Origin: Heliocidaris tuberculata | Lineage: Eukaryota; Echinodermata; Echinoidea; Camarodonta; Echinometridae | Assembly (NCBI GenBank): GCA_025618425.1 | Contig: CM046851.1 | Coordinates: forward strand, 8,813,610 to 8,877,609 | Reading direction: 5' to 3' | DNA length: 64,000 nt | Part shown: positions 48,244-59,508 of the stretch, one piece after another | Position numbering within the stretch: the stretch's first letter is position 1 | Layout: each line of letters starts with the position of its first letter | Program-made: the position numbers and the translations under genes | Notes under the pieces: generated by a model | The model's input: only the letters and a program-made list of their open reading frames with translations | Told to the model about the DNA's origin: nothing | Databases searched by the model: none

Positions 48244-51051
48244 ATTAAACAATATCTCTTGTGTCATTGCATCCATTTCAAACCTACGCTAAACCCGACA
48301 AAATAAAAGAAAGAAAGAAAGGAAAGAAAGAAAAAAAGGAAAGAAAGAAAGAAAGAAAGAAAAGAAGGGAAAGAAAGAAAGAAAGAAAGAAAGAAAGGAA
48401 AGGAAAGAAAGAAAGAAAGAAAAGTACCAGACTGGGTGTGCCGTTCACCCACAGTTTAAGGGCTAGTGCCCGGTAGGCTCATCATTCACAGGTCACCATC
48501 TCCCAGCCAGGCATTAACTAAACTTAACACTATGACATTAAAAATTAATACATGACATCTGTTAATTGCCATGGAATCTAGTAAAACATCCAGAGACCTT
48601 TCAGCCATGACATATCAAAAATAAAACAATCTCTCTTGTGTCATGGCATCTATTTCAAACCTACGCTAAAGCCTATAAAATAAAAGAAAGAAAGAAAAGG
48701 AAGAAAGGAAGTAAGAAAAGTAAGGAAAGTACCAGACTGGGCGTGCCGTTCACCCACAGTTTAAGGACTAGTGCCCCGTAGACTCATCTTTCACAGGTCA
48801 CCATCTCCCAGCCAGGCATTCACTAAACTTAACACTATGACATTGTAAAATTAATACATGGCATATGTTGCCATGGAACTTAATGAAACATGTGCTAAGC
48901 CTCACCTCACCCAAAAGGGGGAAAAACAGTTACTAGGCGTTATGTTCGAAACCCCCCCCCCCCCCCCCACCACCACCTCATGCATTGGGCGTACCGTACA
49001 TCCACATTAAAAAATAGATCTGTTGTCATGGAATTCAGGAACCTATCAGCCCTAGGAAGAAGAAAAAAAAAAAACTGCAATGACATATACAAATAGAACA
49101 ACGTCTCTTATGTCATTGCATCCATTTCAAACCTACCCTTAACCCTACAAAATAAAAGTAAGAAAGAAAGGAAAGGAAGAAAGAAAGAAAGAAAGAAAGA
49201 AAGGAAATGAAGAAAGAAAGAAAGGAAAGTACCAGACTGGGCGTGCCGTTCACCCACAGTTTAAGGGCTAGTGCCCGGTAGGCTCATCATTCACAGGTCA
49301 CCATCTCCCAGCCAGGCATTAACTAAACTTAACACTATGGCATTATAAAATGAATACATGACATCTTTAATTGCCATGGAATCTAGTGAAACATGTCCTA
49401 AGCCTCACCTCACCAAACGAAAAAAAAAAAAGCACATTGAACTCGGCGTAACGTTCGAAAAAGAAACCCCAAAATACCACCTAATTGGGCATATCGTACA
49501 TTCACATTAAAATATAGATTTGTTGTCATGGAATCCAGAAACCTATAGGCCTATAAGGCCTACAAAAAAGTGCCATGACATATACAAAATAAAACACGAT
49601 ATCTCTGGTGTCCTGGAATCCATTTGAAACCTACGCCTAACCCTACAAAATAAAAAGAAAGAAAGAAAGAAAGAAAGGAAGGAATGAAGGAAGGAAAATA
49701 CCAGACTGGGCGTGCCGTTCACCTACAGTTTAAGGGTGAGTGCCCGTAGGCTCATAATTCACAGGTCACCATCTCCCAGCCAGGCATTAACTAAACTTAA
49801 CACAATGACACTATAAAATTAATATGCCATCTGTTGCCACGGAATCTAAAGAAACATATCCTAAGCCTCACCTCACCAAACGAAAAGAAAACATTTTTAA
49901 CTCGGCATTCGAAAAACAAACCAAAAAATCCACCTCATTGGGCATACCGAACATCAATTTAAAAAAAATTGTTGTCGAGGAATCCAGAAACCTATATAAG
50001 GCCTAAAAAAAAGTCATGACATATAAAACATAAAAATACGATATCTCTTGTGTCATAGAATCCATTTGAAACCTACGCTTAACCCTACAAAATGAAAGAA
50101 AGAAAGAAAGGAAAGTACCAGGCTGGGCGTGCCGTTCACCTACAGTTTAAGGGTGAGTGCCCCGTAGGCTCATCATTCACAGGTCACCATCTCCCAGCCA
50201 GGCACTAACACTGTGGCATTAAAAATGATACGTAATATCTAAGGTGTCATGGAACCCAGGAAAACTTATGCTAAGCCCTAAGAAAAAAAAGAAAAAAAAA
50301 GAAAAAAAAAAAGAAAGAAAGGAAAATTAAAATATAAAAAAGCACCCGACTGGGCTCACGGTTAAAGGGGCTAGTTCCCCGTATTAAAGTCACCATCTCC
50401 CAACCAGGCATTAACTAAACGTAGCACTATGACATTATAAAATTAATACATGAGATCTTTTGCCATGGAATCTAGTGAACATGTCCTAAGCCTCAACTCT
50501 CCAAACGAAAAAAAAAATAGATAATTCAGCGTAACGTTCGAAAAAACAACCCCAAAACCACACCCCGGTGGGCATATCGTACATCCACATTAAAAAATAG
50601 ATCTATTGTCTTGGAAACCAGAAACCTATATGAGGCCTACGAAAAAAAACTGCCATGACGTAAAAAAACACGATCTCTTGTGTCATGGAATCCATTGAAA
50701 CATACGCTAAACTTAAAACAACCACATAAAAAAAAAAAAAAAGAAAGAAAAAGAAATATAGAAGGAAAGAAAGGAAATTACCAGACTGGGCGTGTTCACC
50801 CACAGTTCAAGGGCGAGTGCCCCGTAGGCTCATCATTCACAGGTTACCATCTCCTAGCCAGGCACTAAAAAAATACATTATCTCTGGTGTCATTGAATCT
50901 AGGAACACCTAGTCCTATACTAAGCCCTCTTTACAAACAAAACAAGCAAATCGAAAGCTTGATCTAATAAAGTTGAAGTTCAGCTACGTCCCTGTCTTTC
51001 TCATCAATTCTCACGCTTGGAAAATTTATCGAGACGCCGTCTGGGTAAAGT

Positions 51052-51061
51052 ATTATATATA

Positions 51062-51151
<90 letters not shown>

Positions 51152-51161
51152 ATATAATATA

Positions 51162-51257
<96 letters not shown>

Positions 51258-51270
51258 TATATATATATAT
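51052..51270. repeat. Long TA dinucleotide microsatellite
   Basis: About 220 bp of almost pure TA, with a short AATAT-type interruption at about 51146-51168 and another near 51251. It directly follows the tandem array. Such tracts can extrude cruciforms and are prone to length errors in assemblies. Confidence 0.95.
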
Positions 51271-51540
51271 ACCTTACCAGAGGGATGATTGCAATATACA
51301 CCATAATTCTCATAACTCAATGAGATGGTAACTTATGAACATGATGAAAGGTTACAACACTTCAACTAGGTTTGAACCCATATATTCTAGGGTTTAATAT
51401 CCTTGTTTAATGACCAATAGCTTAAACCAGATGGTCTTAGAGACCTCTGTATACAACATATACAAGTAGACAACACAGGCCTGGTGAGTATGTAGGAACA
51501 TTTTGTCACAAGGTAGACATTGAAACACCTGCATACTTAC

Positions 51541-51579
51541 CACCCTTGATTGTATGCGCGTCCCACGGTGTGTCCTGAT
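51541..51579 (-). other. Candidate 39-bp exon of the unresolved minus-strand gene
   Basis: Bounded by a TTTCACAG acceptor and a strong GTAAGTATGC donor. One reading gives DQDTPWDAHTIKG, but the frame compatible with the upstream candidate exon differs. Without transcript data I cannot say whether it is coding or part of an untranslated region. Confidence 0.35.
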
Positions 51580-51993
51580 CTGTGAAATAAAAGAAAAAGA
51601 ATGAACGTTCGAGAGGGCACGTATCCAAATTGAAAATTAAATGAATTTCAGTATTAGCATAGCTATAACAAAATAACAATGATATTTTAAAAAAAAAAAT
51701 CAGATACCAAAAAGTCATCATATATCACTTTTAAAGTAATTTCGAAAAACGCTTTGATAAGTGAACGGTCTCCGCTACTGAGGGGCATTTCATCAAGGTG
51801 GATTTTATCCACAGATATAGCCATGATAGCTGTCGTTATGTTGGGCAGTCATATGGCAAGCTGTCAGGTCGTCATAAGCAACCTTGTAAGTAGGCTAGGC
51901 ATACTTTTTAGCATGGTCATCCCATTACATCAAATTAAGATATCAATTTTAAAAGGAGTAAATAATGTATATAATATATAGATTGAAGCTTAC
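51580..51993. other. Spacer with MITE fragment
   Basis: Contains a single GAGGGGCATTTCATCAAGG end at about 51780, identical in type to the MITE end at 60513, followed by GTTATGTTGGGCAGTC-like sequence also found near 40890. No second end is recognised, so this is a fragment. Confidence 0.4.
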
Positions 51994-52225
51994 CTTCTTG
52001 GAATGTTTAATGGGCGGTCAAAGAAAGGGAATTGCCTCCGGCGTCTGACTCCACTGACCACACCCAATCTTTCTTGACCACGATACAGCAGCGGACCTGG
52101 CTTATGCAATACCCGTCTCGGCTTCCTCCTCACTACTCCTGTAGCAAGACGTTTACGTTCCGAGAGGCTCAGCAGTGTTCGACCATGTATCCCCTCGTCT
52201 CCCCCTGCTGCTTCTGCAGATCATT
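51994..52225 (-). other. Candidate 232-bp exon of the unresolved minus-strand gene
   Basis: Acceptor TTATTGCAG at 52226 and donor AGAAG/GTAAGC at 51994. One frame is open for about 72 codons and very basic (RKRLATGVVRRKPRRVLHKP and further), but it does not join in frame to the exon at 52756-52919 through the obvious splice sites. It may be coding under a different splice choice, or non-coding. Confidence 0.35.
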
Positions 52226-52755
52226 CTGCAATAAGACGACCAGAGAATTAAATATCTATATTGTTAGGTACATGTAATAACTCAAGTGACGAATCCGGGG
52301 GGGGGGGGGCATGGGGAGCACGCCCCCCCCCCCTGCAAAATCCAATCTGTCATATAATGTGTCCCTATCTGTGCCCCGTGGATAATTCAGACCCCAAGAG
52401 CAAGAGGCTCCTTTCCCCCTCGTAAGCATTAAGAACAAAATAAAATAAACATTGACATGTAATTATTTTCTCCTCTTTTGTGGATGAGGAAATCATGTTC
52501 TGGCTTAATAATTTGTCAAAATTAGGTCTATATTACTCAGAATTACAGGTGTGTCAAGCTAGAAAGGAAAAGTAAATCGGTATATACTGAAGATGCATTT
52601 CATACATTGCAAAACTGGTCTTCTGATATACAAGTATGTGATGTTGAGAAATATCACTCCAGGCTATGATCACACATTGCCTCGCCTTGCGGCAATCCGG
52701 ACCGACCTCCGCAGGTCTTGGTTTGCCCGATTGGCGGCACGACACTGCTCTCTAC
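52226..52755. other. Spacer with poly-G/poly-C block
   Basis: A GGGGGGGGGG run at about 52296 and a CCCCCCCCCC run at about 52323 face each other across CATGGGGAGCACG, which can fold into a hairpin. No exon is seen. Confidence 0.5.
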
Positions 52756-52919
52756 CTGCTTCGAGCTGAGCGGCGGCTCTCTGCAGCTGCGATCTCTCGA
52801 GCCACTAGACGGGGTGACCTCCGTCTCGGGTGAAGTTGCTCACGCTCCTCCTCCCGTCTCCGCCTCTCCCCCTGCTGCTGACGGTAAGCAGGAACTGTGC
52901 TCGCGATGCAACTTGTTGA
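52756..52919 (-). CDS. Candidate exon: Arg/Glu-rich segment of the unresolved gene
   Basis: Preceded by TTATTGCAG (52920) and ending at GAAGCAG/GTAGAGAG. If the acceptor is CAACAAG/TTGC (52911), the frame from the first exon continues as YRQQQGERRRREEEREQL and further Arg/Ala-rich sequence, ending just before a TAG. If the upstream acceptor (52919) is used, the frame differs and stops after about 40 codons. The Arg/Glu composition suggests a helical basic segment. No domain recognised. Confidence 0.4.
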
Positions 52920-53192
52920 CTGCAATAAAAAAAAATTAAAAAAACAACAATTAGTTCAATATTTTTACTACCACACGATCCTTTCCCACTTCATGTTGAT
53001 ATGATTTTGTTGTATAGGTATCTGTCTGAAGTGCCCGGGTTCTCAACATATTTTCCAGAAGTTTCAGGACTTTTGCCATTAACATAGCTAAAATTCAGGG
53101 GGGGACGGGGTGGTCCCTGAATACAATAAGTTTTTCAGCCATAACAATGATTGTGACGTTTCCTCAAGGGAGGAGCATAGGCTTACGAGGTT

Positions 53193-53344
53193 GGGGCTGC
53201 AGCCAGAGGCGTCGGAACGTCGGGGCTCGGACAATGCATGGGGGGGGGGGGGAATCTTTTGTCCACCAGACAAAAGATGCCTCCGCAGCCTCCCCCAATC
53301 CATTGTCCGAGCCCGACGTTCCGACGCCTCTGGCTGCAGCCCCC
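53193..53344. mobile_element. 152-bp foldback with ~65-bp arms
   Basis: The left arm starts GGGGCTGCAGCCAGAGGCGT and the right arm ends with its inverse. Pairing continues through CGGAACGTCGGGGCTCGGAC to the centre at about 53265 (TTTTGTC...GACAAAA). The G-run in the left arm (12 G) and CCTCCCCC in the right differ in length. It looks like a palindromic MITE or foldback element. Flanking duplication not clear. Confidence 0.75.
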
Positions 53345-53810
53345 TGAGAATTTTGAAAGTGGCGCCATCACCACTACCTCATATTCGGGCAGCGAGGTGC
53401 CCGAATATTCTCATATTCGAGCAGGAAGGTGCCCGAATATTTAATTTATTTAGATTTTCATTAGATTTTGGATCGCTCGCTTTGATTTCGAAATGTAGAA
53501 ACTTGAATTGGGCAAAAGAAAGATGGCAGCCCCTCGCGAAAATGTGCCGTACGCCTATGGGGACATCTTGACAGGATATTTTCATTTTTACATTTTGAAA
53601 AATTATGGGATCAAAATGTGTATATCAGTAATTCAGAACAGAGTACTAATGAATTTTAGCTTCGATGCACAAAGAGGTACGCTATAATAAAGCTCGAGAA
53701 CCGATGGGCCAAAATTTTAGCTTTATCAGCTCATAATTTCATAACCCAGATTTATAGACAATTTGAAAAAGGCAAATGATTTAAATTCAATGGAAAAAGA
53801 TACACTTGAA

Positions 53811-55035
53811 CAGAGGCGGCGCTCCCGGGGAGGGGGGGGGCACAGTGCCCCCTCCCACTTTTTCAAATACCTGAAAAATGTCCTCTTTTACCTATGAAAC
53901 GTGCCCCTTTTCATAGCTGATAAGTGCCCCCTTTTCTTCGTATAGTGCCCCTTTTCCTTTCTAATAAGTGTCATTTTACCTTCTGATAAGTGCCCCCTTT
54001 AATCTCAGACATTATTGCCCCTTTTGAAATCTAATAAGTGCCCCTTTTTCGTCTGATTAGTGCCCATTTTCTGTTCTAGTAATGCAATTTTTCCTTCTAA
54101 GTGCCCCTTTTCCTTCGTATGACTGCCCCTTCTTCTTTCTAATAAGTGCCCTTTTCACCTTCTGATTAGTGCCCCTTTTAAGCTCAGATAAGTGGCCCCT
54201 TTTAAGCTCAGATAAGTGGCCCCTTTGAAATCCGACAAGTGTCCTTGTTTTCGTCTGATTAGCGCCCATTTTCCGTTTTAATAGTGCAATTTTTCCTTAT
54301 GATAAGTGCCCTTTTCACCTCTGATAAATGCCTCTTTTTAGATGTCCCTTTTACTTCTGATGAGTGCCCCCCTTTTTTTCTAATAGTATTAGTTTCCCTT
54401 TTGATAAGTGCCCCTGTTGTCTTCTGATAAGTGCCCTACCTATATACCTATATATATTTAATATATTTTACCTATATACCCCGATGTCGCTTACAAACTG
54501 TGCCCTAAAGTCCACAAAAGAGCCATATACCTAGCTCCAAATAATCAGAGAGGCATCATAATAATAGATGCCCCTACTGATATCAGCACAATGTGAGGCA
54601 GTGGAGCAGGGGGCAGGAGGGGCACAATTCCCTAAATTATACAAGGACAATTTTTTCTAATATTTTTCCAAAGTTCGCTCGCATTTAACATTGTCTTCTT
54701 ATCATATTAGGAAAATCACTGCTATTCAAAATATCTTGAATATTTTGCTCGTTCGCTTCGCTCGCTCTCAAATGAATAATCAGACCATTACACTCAACTG
54801 CAAAGTAGTTTTTTTTTTTTATTTTTTTTTATCTAGAACCATGTTAAGACATAAACAATAATGTGTCGAAAATGATCTTCGATAGTGTCTTAATCAGAAT
54901 GTAGCGGTATACTAATGTCTCAAAGTGGTATTTTCCGCATTGTTTTCACCCTTTGTAGGTGCCCTTTTTCCCCCCAAAAGTGCCCCTTTTTGTTGGTCCC
55001 CCCCCCCCACTTTGAAAGACGCTCCGCCGCCCCTG
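53811..55035. mobile_element. Non-autonomous hAT-type element with 8-bp target duplication
   Basis: The ends are CAGAGGCGGCG and CGCCGCCCCTG. Perfect 8-bp CACTTGAA copies flank them at 53803-53810 and 55036-55043. An 8-bp duplication with CAG.GGCGG ends is diagnostic of the hAT superfamily. The interior has no transposase but carries a degenerate minisatellite of AAGTGCCCCTTTT motifs. Confidence 0.85.
53862..54440. repeat. Degenerate minisatellite (CTGATAAGTGCCCCTTTT) in hAT element
   Basis: About 20 imperfect units of roughly 25-32 bp sharing TCTGATAAGTGCCCCTTTT. Isolated units recur near the right end (54958-54990). The spread of variants suggests an old array. Confidence 0.8.
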
Positions 55036-55424
55036 CACTTGAAGCTACAAAATACACAAAATTCTTCCTCGCCGTTGTCACTTCTTTATGACATTGTATA
55101 GGCCTACTTGGAAAAGAGCCGTTTTTTTTGTGTGTGGTTTTTTTTGTGTGTTTTTTTTTGTTTTTGTTTTTGTTCCTGTTTTTGTTTTTTTGTTTTTTTG
55201 TTTTTCTTAAAACCTTGGTGCCGGATTCATTTTTTATAAGTAATTTGTTTGCCAAACTTTTAATTAGGAAAATAGTTGCGTTAAGGCATTCATTTCAGCA
55301 ATGCTTTGGTCTGGCTTTGGTATAGGAAGACACGTTTTGTTAAAGCCGGTGGGTTTTTGTAACATTTTGGAACATACTGTAACATTAGATAAATGAAAAA
55401 TTAGATAAACGACTATTCACTTAC

Positions 55425-55534
55425 ATTTTGTGTTGCCAGCACTGGACTGTATCCAAGGCTGGGGGTGTCTTTCTCTTGCACCGGTAACCCTCGTGGGTGT
55501 ACGCGGCGCAGTTCAGTCCATACTGGTTAGCCAT
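55425..55534 (-). CDS. First exon of an unrecognised gene with a C-x-x-H zinc-like motif
   Basis: ATG at 55534 (GTGAAAGATGG) opens 36 complete codons ending at a consensus donor AT/GTAAGTG. The peptide contains NCAAYTHEGYRCKRK then VQCWQHK, that is C-x8-9-C-K-R-K...C-W-Q-H. This spacing resembles the short Cys/His motif of DUF5763-like proteins (G.RCKRK...CWQH), presumed zinc-binding. The upstream minus-strand sequence (55535-55700) is GC-richer and could be a promoter. Downstream exons are uncertain: joining to 52756-52919 is possible. Function unknown. Confidence 0.5.
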
Positions 55535-56159
55535 CTTTCACGAAGTGAAGTAATAACAAACCGAAGCAACGAAGAAAGTCCAGGAAACGAAGCAAATAAA
55601 GCTAACCTCCAAAACAACGTGTCTACGACAATGTCTAGCAGAGTGAGTGGAAAGAGTTACGGTTTGCAATCTTGCACGTAACCTCGCGCGATATCCTTCA
55701 GAGGTTTCTTTGAATGGGTACTTAGAAAAGACATCACGTGGTTCTAGCAGACGAACCAATCACATTTAGGCTACCCCCAAATTGTATTCGGAATTCACGC
55801 CAGGAAAAAGACATTACGTAGTTTTCAAGTACACGAAACAATCACATTCGACCTTTCAGGTCTCCACCCAAACTGTAAATGGGCATGCACGCCAGAATGC
55901 AATTAGACATTCTTAATACTGTGTCACAATAGAGAGCAGCCAAACATTTGTTATGTTGAATTCATGTGACATTCTAACTAATGTTAGTATTATATGACCT
56001 GGTTTATTTCAAATCGGTTTACAGCTTTTTGAACAAGCATACCTTGGAAGCTACATCGTCTAAGAATGTTCATCAATAGAAAGTTCACATTTGCATTCCA
56101 ATTATTGGATGTTCAGCTCTGCTAACATAATGATGAGATAGTTAATTGTGTTATGCGTA
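55535..56159. other. Putative promoter/upstream region of the zinc-motif gene
   Basis: The first ~200 bp has more CpG than its surroundings and would be the 5'UTR and promoter of the minus-strand exon at 55534. The remainder is unique AT-rich sequence. No TATA box I would defend. Confidence 0.35.
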
Positions 56160-56525
56160 GCTGAGGTGGGGGGGGGGGGGCAGGGGCAGACTGCCCCCTG
56201 ACAACTTTTTCCCATGAAAATTGTGCCACCCCCCTCCTTGTGGAACTGATTACTTTTTTGTTGTTGCTTGTCAGAAAATTATGGAGGAAAACTGAACCCC
56301 TTAAAATCTGAGCAGACCCCCCCCCCCCCCCCCCACTGAGTGACTTTCGGATGGCTGGCAAAAAAAAAAATTGCCACCCCCCCCCCCCCCCCCCCCCCCC
56401 GAGTGACTTTGGAGGGCTGGTGAGAAGAAAAAAATACTAATCTCCCTCCAAACAGTTCCCCGAAGTTGACAGCCCTGCCCCCTTCTACAAAATCCTGCTA
56501 CGCCACGGGGGGGGGGGGGGGGGGG
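56160..56525. repeat. Cluster of poly-G and poly-C tracts
   Basis: Homopolymer blocks of 10 or more G or C occur at about 56167, 56319, 56377 and 56507, separated by short sequence that itself repeats (GAGTGACTTT.GGA.GGCTGG twice). GCGTAGCT at 56156 and CTACGCC at 56499 are short inverse flanks. Assembly lengths are likely unreliable. Confidence 0.7.
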
Positions 56526-56530
56526 GGGGG

Positions 56531-56842
56531 GCATGTCTCATTGAGACCTGTACATCATCCGCGTAAATCACTTTCTGAAAAGCATCCTAAACAGGGATTG
56601 CAGTAGGAGTATAGTTTTGATACACTAGACATGGAAACCCGTCTACCATCTCTGATTTTTATACCCTTAATGGCGATTTCCGCGGATATTCTTATTACCT
56701 CTGAATTTAATACCCTTTTTCTTGATTTTGCTGTTTTGGATACCCTTAATGCGTAACCCCTCACGCACCTAATGCTGAAAAATTACCCTATTTATCCGTT
56801 TTCGTGTACGCGGATAATGTACAGGTCTCAATGAGACATGCC
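56531..56842. mobile_element. Long-inverted-repeat MITE
   Basis: The left arm begins GCATGTCTCATTGAGACCTG and continues TACATCATCCGCGTA. The right arm (56807-56842) is its inverse with one difference. Each arm holds its own palindrome GTCTCATTGAGAC, and poly-G and poly-C runs lie immediately outside. The interior repeats TACCCTTAAT and related short motifs. No open frame. Confidence 0.75.
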
Positions 56843-57240
56843 TCCCCCCCCCCCCCCCCCCACCCTCCATCACACTTTATTTGTTTTTACTCAACTCTGC
56901 CATTGCCTATCGCCTTGTTTGTTATGAATTCATGTTAATCCATGACCAAATTACAGGCTTAATTCATTTTAGTTATAATCATAAATATAATGGTAAATGA
57001 AAATAGGATCATAAAGATCATAAATAATAATGAAAAGGATCATAAATAATCATAAAGAGACACATAGGTGGATCCAGGGGTGGGTTGAAAAATCCACCTC
57101 CAGCCCCTCCCCCCGTTGGAGGAATTTAGATGCAAAGTGGCCCACTCTACCTATAAGCAGTGTCGTAGCTAAAGGAGGTGGGGACACAGGGACAGGTACC
57201 CCAAATTAAATAGTGTTTCAACATATACATATATGTGTAA
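56843..57240. other. Non-coding spacer
   Basis: AT-rich with a repeated GGATCATAAA motif near 57006-57058 and short GC-rich patches. No gene is supported. Confidence 0.5.
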
Positions 57241-57559
57241 ACCTTTCAAGACAGGAATTATTTAAGAGCTAAATTGATCACATTTTGTTTAATCAAATTG
57301 CCAACAATAATATTTTTCGTTTAGTGCTACATGGTTTTTAGATGTAATGTCTTTGAAAACATGGTTGACAATTTTGTCGAAAAGTTGAAAAAAATTGCCA
57401 ATTTTAATAAAAAACAATGATTTTGAACCTCTCAATATGTTGCCAATTTAGGGATTTAAAGCTTATTCTCATTTTTAAAATTCCTGGCATCAAATGCAAA
57501 TGTTCATGCAACAAAAATGGACACAGTGTGTGCAGAAATTTTTAATTGTCTTGAAAGGG
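57241..57559 (-). mobile_element. TTAA-flanked MITE, copy B of the 3703-4110 family
   Basis: Inverted relative to copy A and sharing its blocks (CCTTTCAAGACA end, AACCTCTCAATATGTTGCCAATTT, GCAGAAATTTTTAATTGTCTTGAAAGGG). The right flank is TTAA, while the left is the mutated TAAA. About 90 bp are deleted compared with copy A. Confidence 0.75.
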
Positions 57560-59508
57560 TTAAAAACTGACAGAATATATTCAAAAGATAAAGAGACATA
57601 ATTTACATAATCACCATCACATGTCAATATAACAACCCAAATTCATACACCAAGAGTTACTGCACCAAGCATTTCATGCTTTTATTATTTCCTTAATCAG
57701 TAATTCACATTACACATTCAACTGATAACATAAAATATAATCGATGTATTACATAAATCAAACATTCACATTTGTACAAATCAGTGTATAGTAGATGAGC
57801 TTATTCCACGAATACCTTTCACTGTCAATCTTCAAATATGTTTACTACGAGGTTCATTAATGGAAACACACGTACTGTATCAAATGAGTGGGAAAAAAAA
57901 CGACTTGATTACAAGAAAGATAGAGAGAGAGGGGGGGGGGGGAGACAGAGAAAGGTCGGGAGAAAATAGAGAGAAAGAGGAAGGGAAGGAGAAAGAGATA
58001 CCGTATCGAAAATACTGTAACAGCAAATTGTCAGAGACTTCTGATCATAATTAAAACCCTGTGCACCATATCTGCATCATATTGAATACATGAGCTTGGT
58101 CAAAATTTATGTGCAGTCTCAAGGTATGGGGATATGTGCTGAGTGCCAGAAGCGCATCATCTGATATCACCTTACAATGAGTGAACACAGTTCTAGCTCT
58201 AAGCATAATTATCAAGTTAAAAGCATGGGGTAAAAACAGCTGACTGAGAAAACTAATAAAAAAATATAAACCAAGGATATTTGAAGAAAAAAAAGAGGTG
58301 AATATATGCAGGTACATGTAGTTATTCACTTCTATGTATGAAAATATTCTTCGTTTATACAACTGTAAAATACAGTTTCCACTCTACTGATTAAAAAATA
58401 GCATGAGTTTGGGGCAAACATTCATAAAGTACTAACTATTAAAGCTAGTTGCCGAATTACACTCCCTGAGAGACTTAAGTTGCATACCTATGCATGCAAT
58501 ACAATTCTCACTTTGAATAGAAAGGAGGAACTAGCTTTAACAGGAAAGTTTCATGAATATCCTCTGGTAATGACGATAAAACTCACACACATACATGTAC
58601 TTCCCAATAAAGACATTTCTGATCTCAATTTTTTCAGTGTTTTCATCAAATATGTTCAAATGGTGTTAATTTTACCCGAGATGCTGAAGATAAACAAGTA
58701 CGATTGTACATGTAGACAATTAAAGAACCTACAGATTTAAGTCCTATCCATGGGACCCAGTAATGATGGATGGATGCTTCATGCAATGTGATATAGGACA
58801 TGTCACTATGAAATTCATTTCTCATTTTCACTTCATTACAAAATCAATTTTATTTATTTTGTTTCATTATTACAGAAACTTATACAGAACTTGTGGATCG
58901 ACACTTGGCCCTTCTCAAATTAGTATGCTAACTCCAGCGAGATTTAATTTTAGGCCATTTTCAAGGATACGGGCCAATGTCTCCTGCTTCCAGACCATCG
59001 CTATGCAACTTATCCATTATCCTCATCGATGAACAAATAATCACCCATCATACTTCAATTTTCAGTACTAATTAAAAAATTAGAGGTAACATTGTAAGAT
59101 CCTATTGCATTTCCAACATAAAAATCAACATTCACTATATACCAAAATAATCAGTTCTGAAAAATCAGTTAAATCAAAGAACAAAGACAAAATGATGAAT
59201 TTCAAACACCAATCATGTCTCGAAAGCAAATAATTACTTGCAAGATTCAATTTGGCAATCAACCTAGCGCCAAATGTTCCATAACAAATCCCCCACACTA
59301 AACCAATTCCCATATTGCTTGCCAACATAATGATAACTGCATCAATTTACTTCTCAGTTCATCAAAGTCATGAAAAAGGTCTTCTGCTGCCTGCAATAAG
59401 GCCGTAACTGCCATATTGTCGATGGCTCATGTGACCTTATGGCAGGCAGCATACAAACAAAGTTGTAGTAAGGCAAAGACATCATGGAATGTTTTACGAA
59501 TAGATCTC
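57560..59508. other. HADH 3'UTR and downstream non-coding sequence
   Basis: Immediately below the HADH stop (59509) the sequence should be its 3'UTR. A minus-strand AATAAATAAAA at about 58848-58860 is a possible poly(A) signal, which would give a 3'UTR of ~650 nt. Further left are a GA/G-rich run (57924-57945) and no other gene. Confidence 0.45.

Larger units (their letters stand above)
45640..50930. repeat. Tandem array of ~0.3-0.5 kb units with GAAA microsatellites
   Basis: The block GACTGGGCGTGCCGTTCAC, followed by a conserved TCACAGGTCACCATCTCCCAGCC segment, recurs at about 45871, 46176, 46627, 48430, 48735, 49235, 49703, 50121, 50348 and 50783. Units also share a GAAA-rich microsatellite and a GTTGTCATGGAATCCAG-like segment. 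Unit length varies from 227 to 500 bp, with a 305-bp/450-500-bp alternation. The 1.8-kb gap between the third and fourth copies is explained by two insertions (46657-47129 and 47467-48243). No coding function is seen. Confidence 0.85.
52920..55424. other. Putative first intron of the unresolved gene, filled with repeats
   Basis: Apart from a foldback at 53193-53344 and a hAT-type element at 53811-55035, this contains the short inverted repeat ATTCGGGCA...TGCCCGAAT at about 53383-53406 and no supported exon. Confidence 0.5.

Noticed and set aside
48261..48476. KERKKE-type 71-residue open frame
   Set aside because: Translation of a GAAA microsatellite in the tandem array.
55425..55534. First exon of the PTPN13-like gene
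   Set aside because: It has its own ATG and coding frame unrelated to KIND, and the PTPN13-like ATG at 19748 is well supported.
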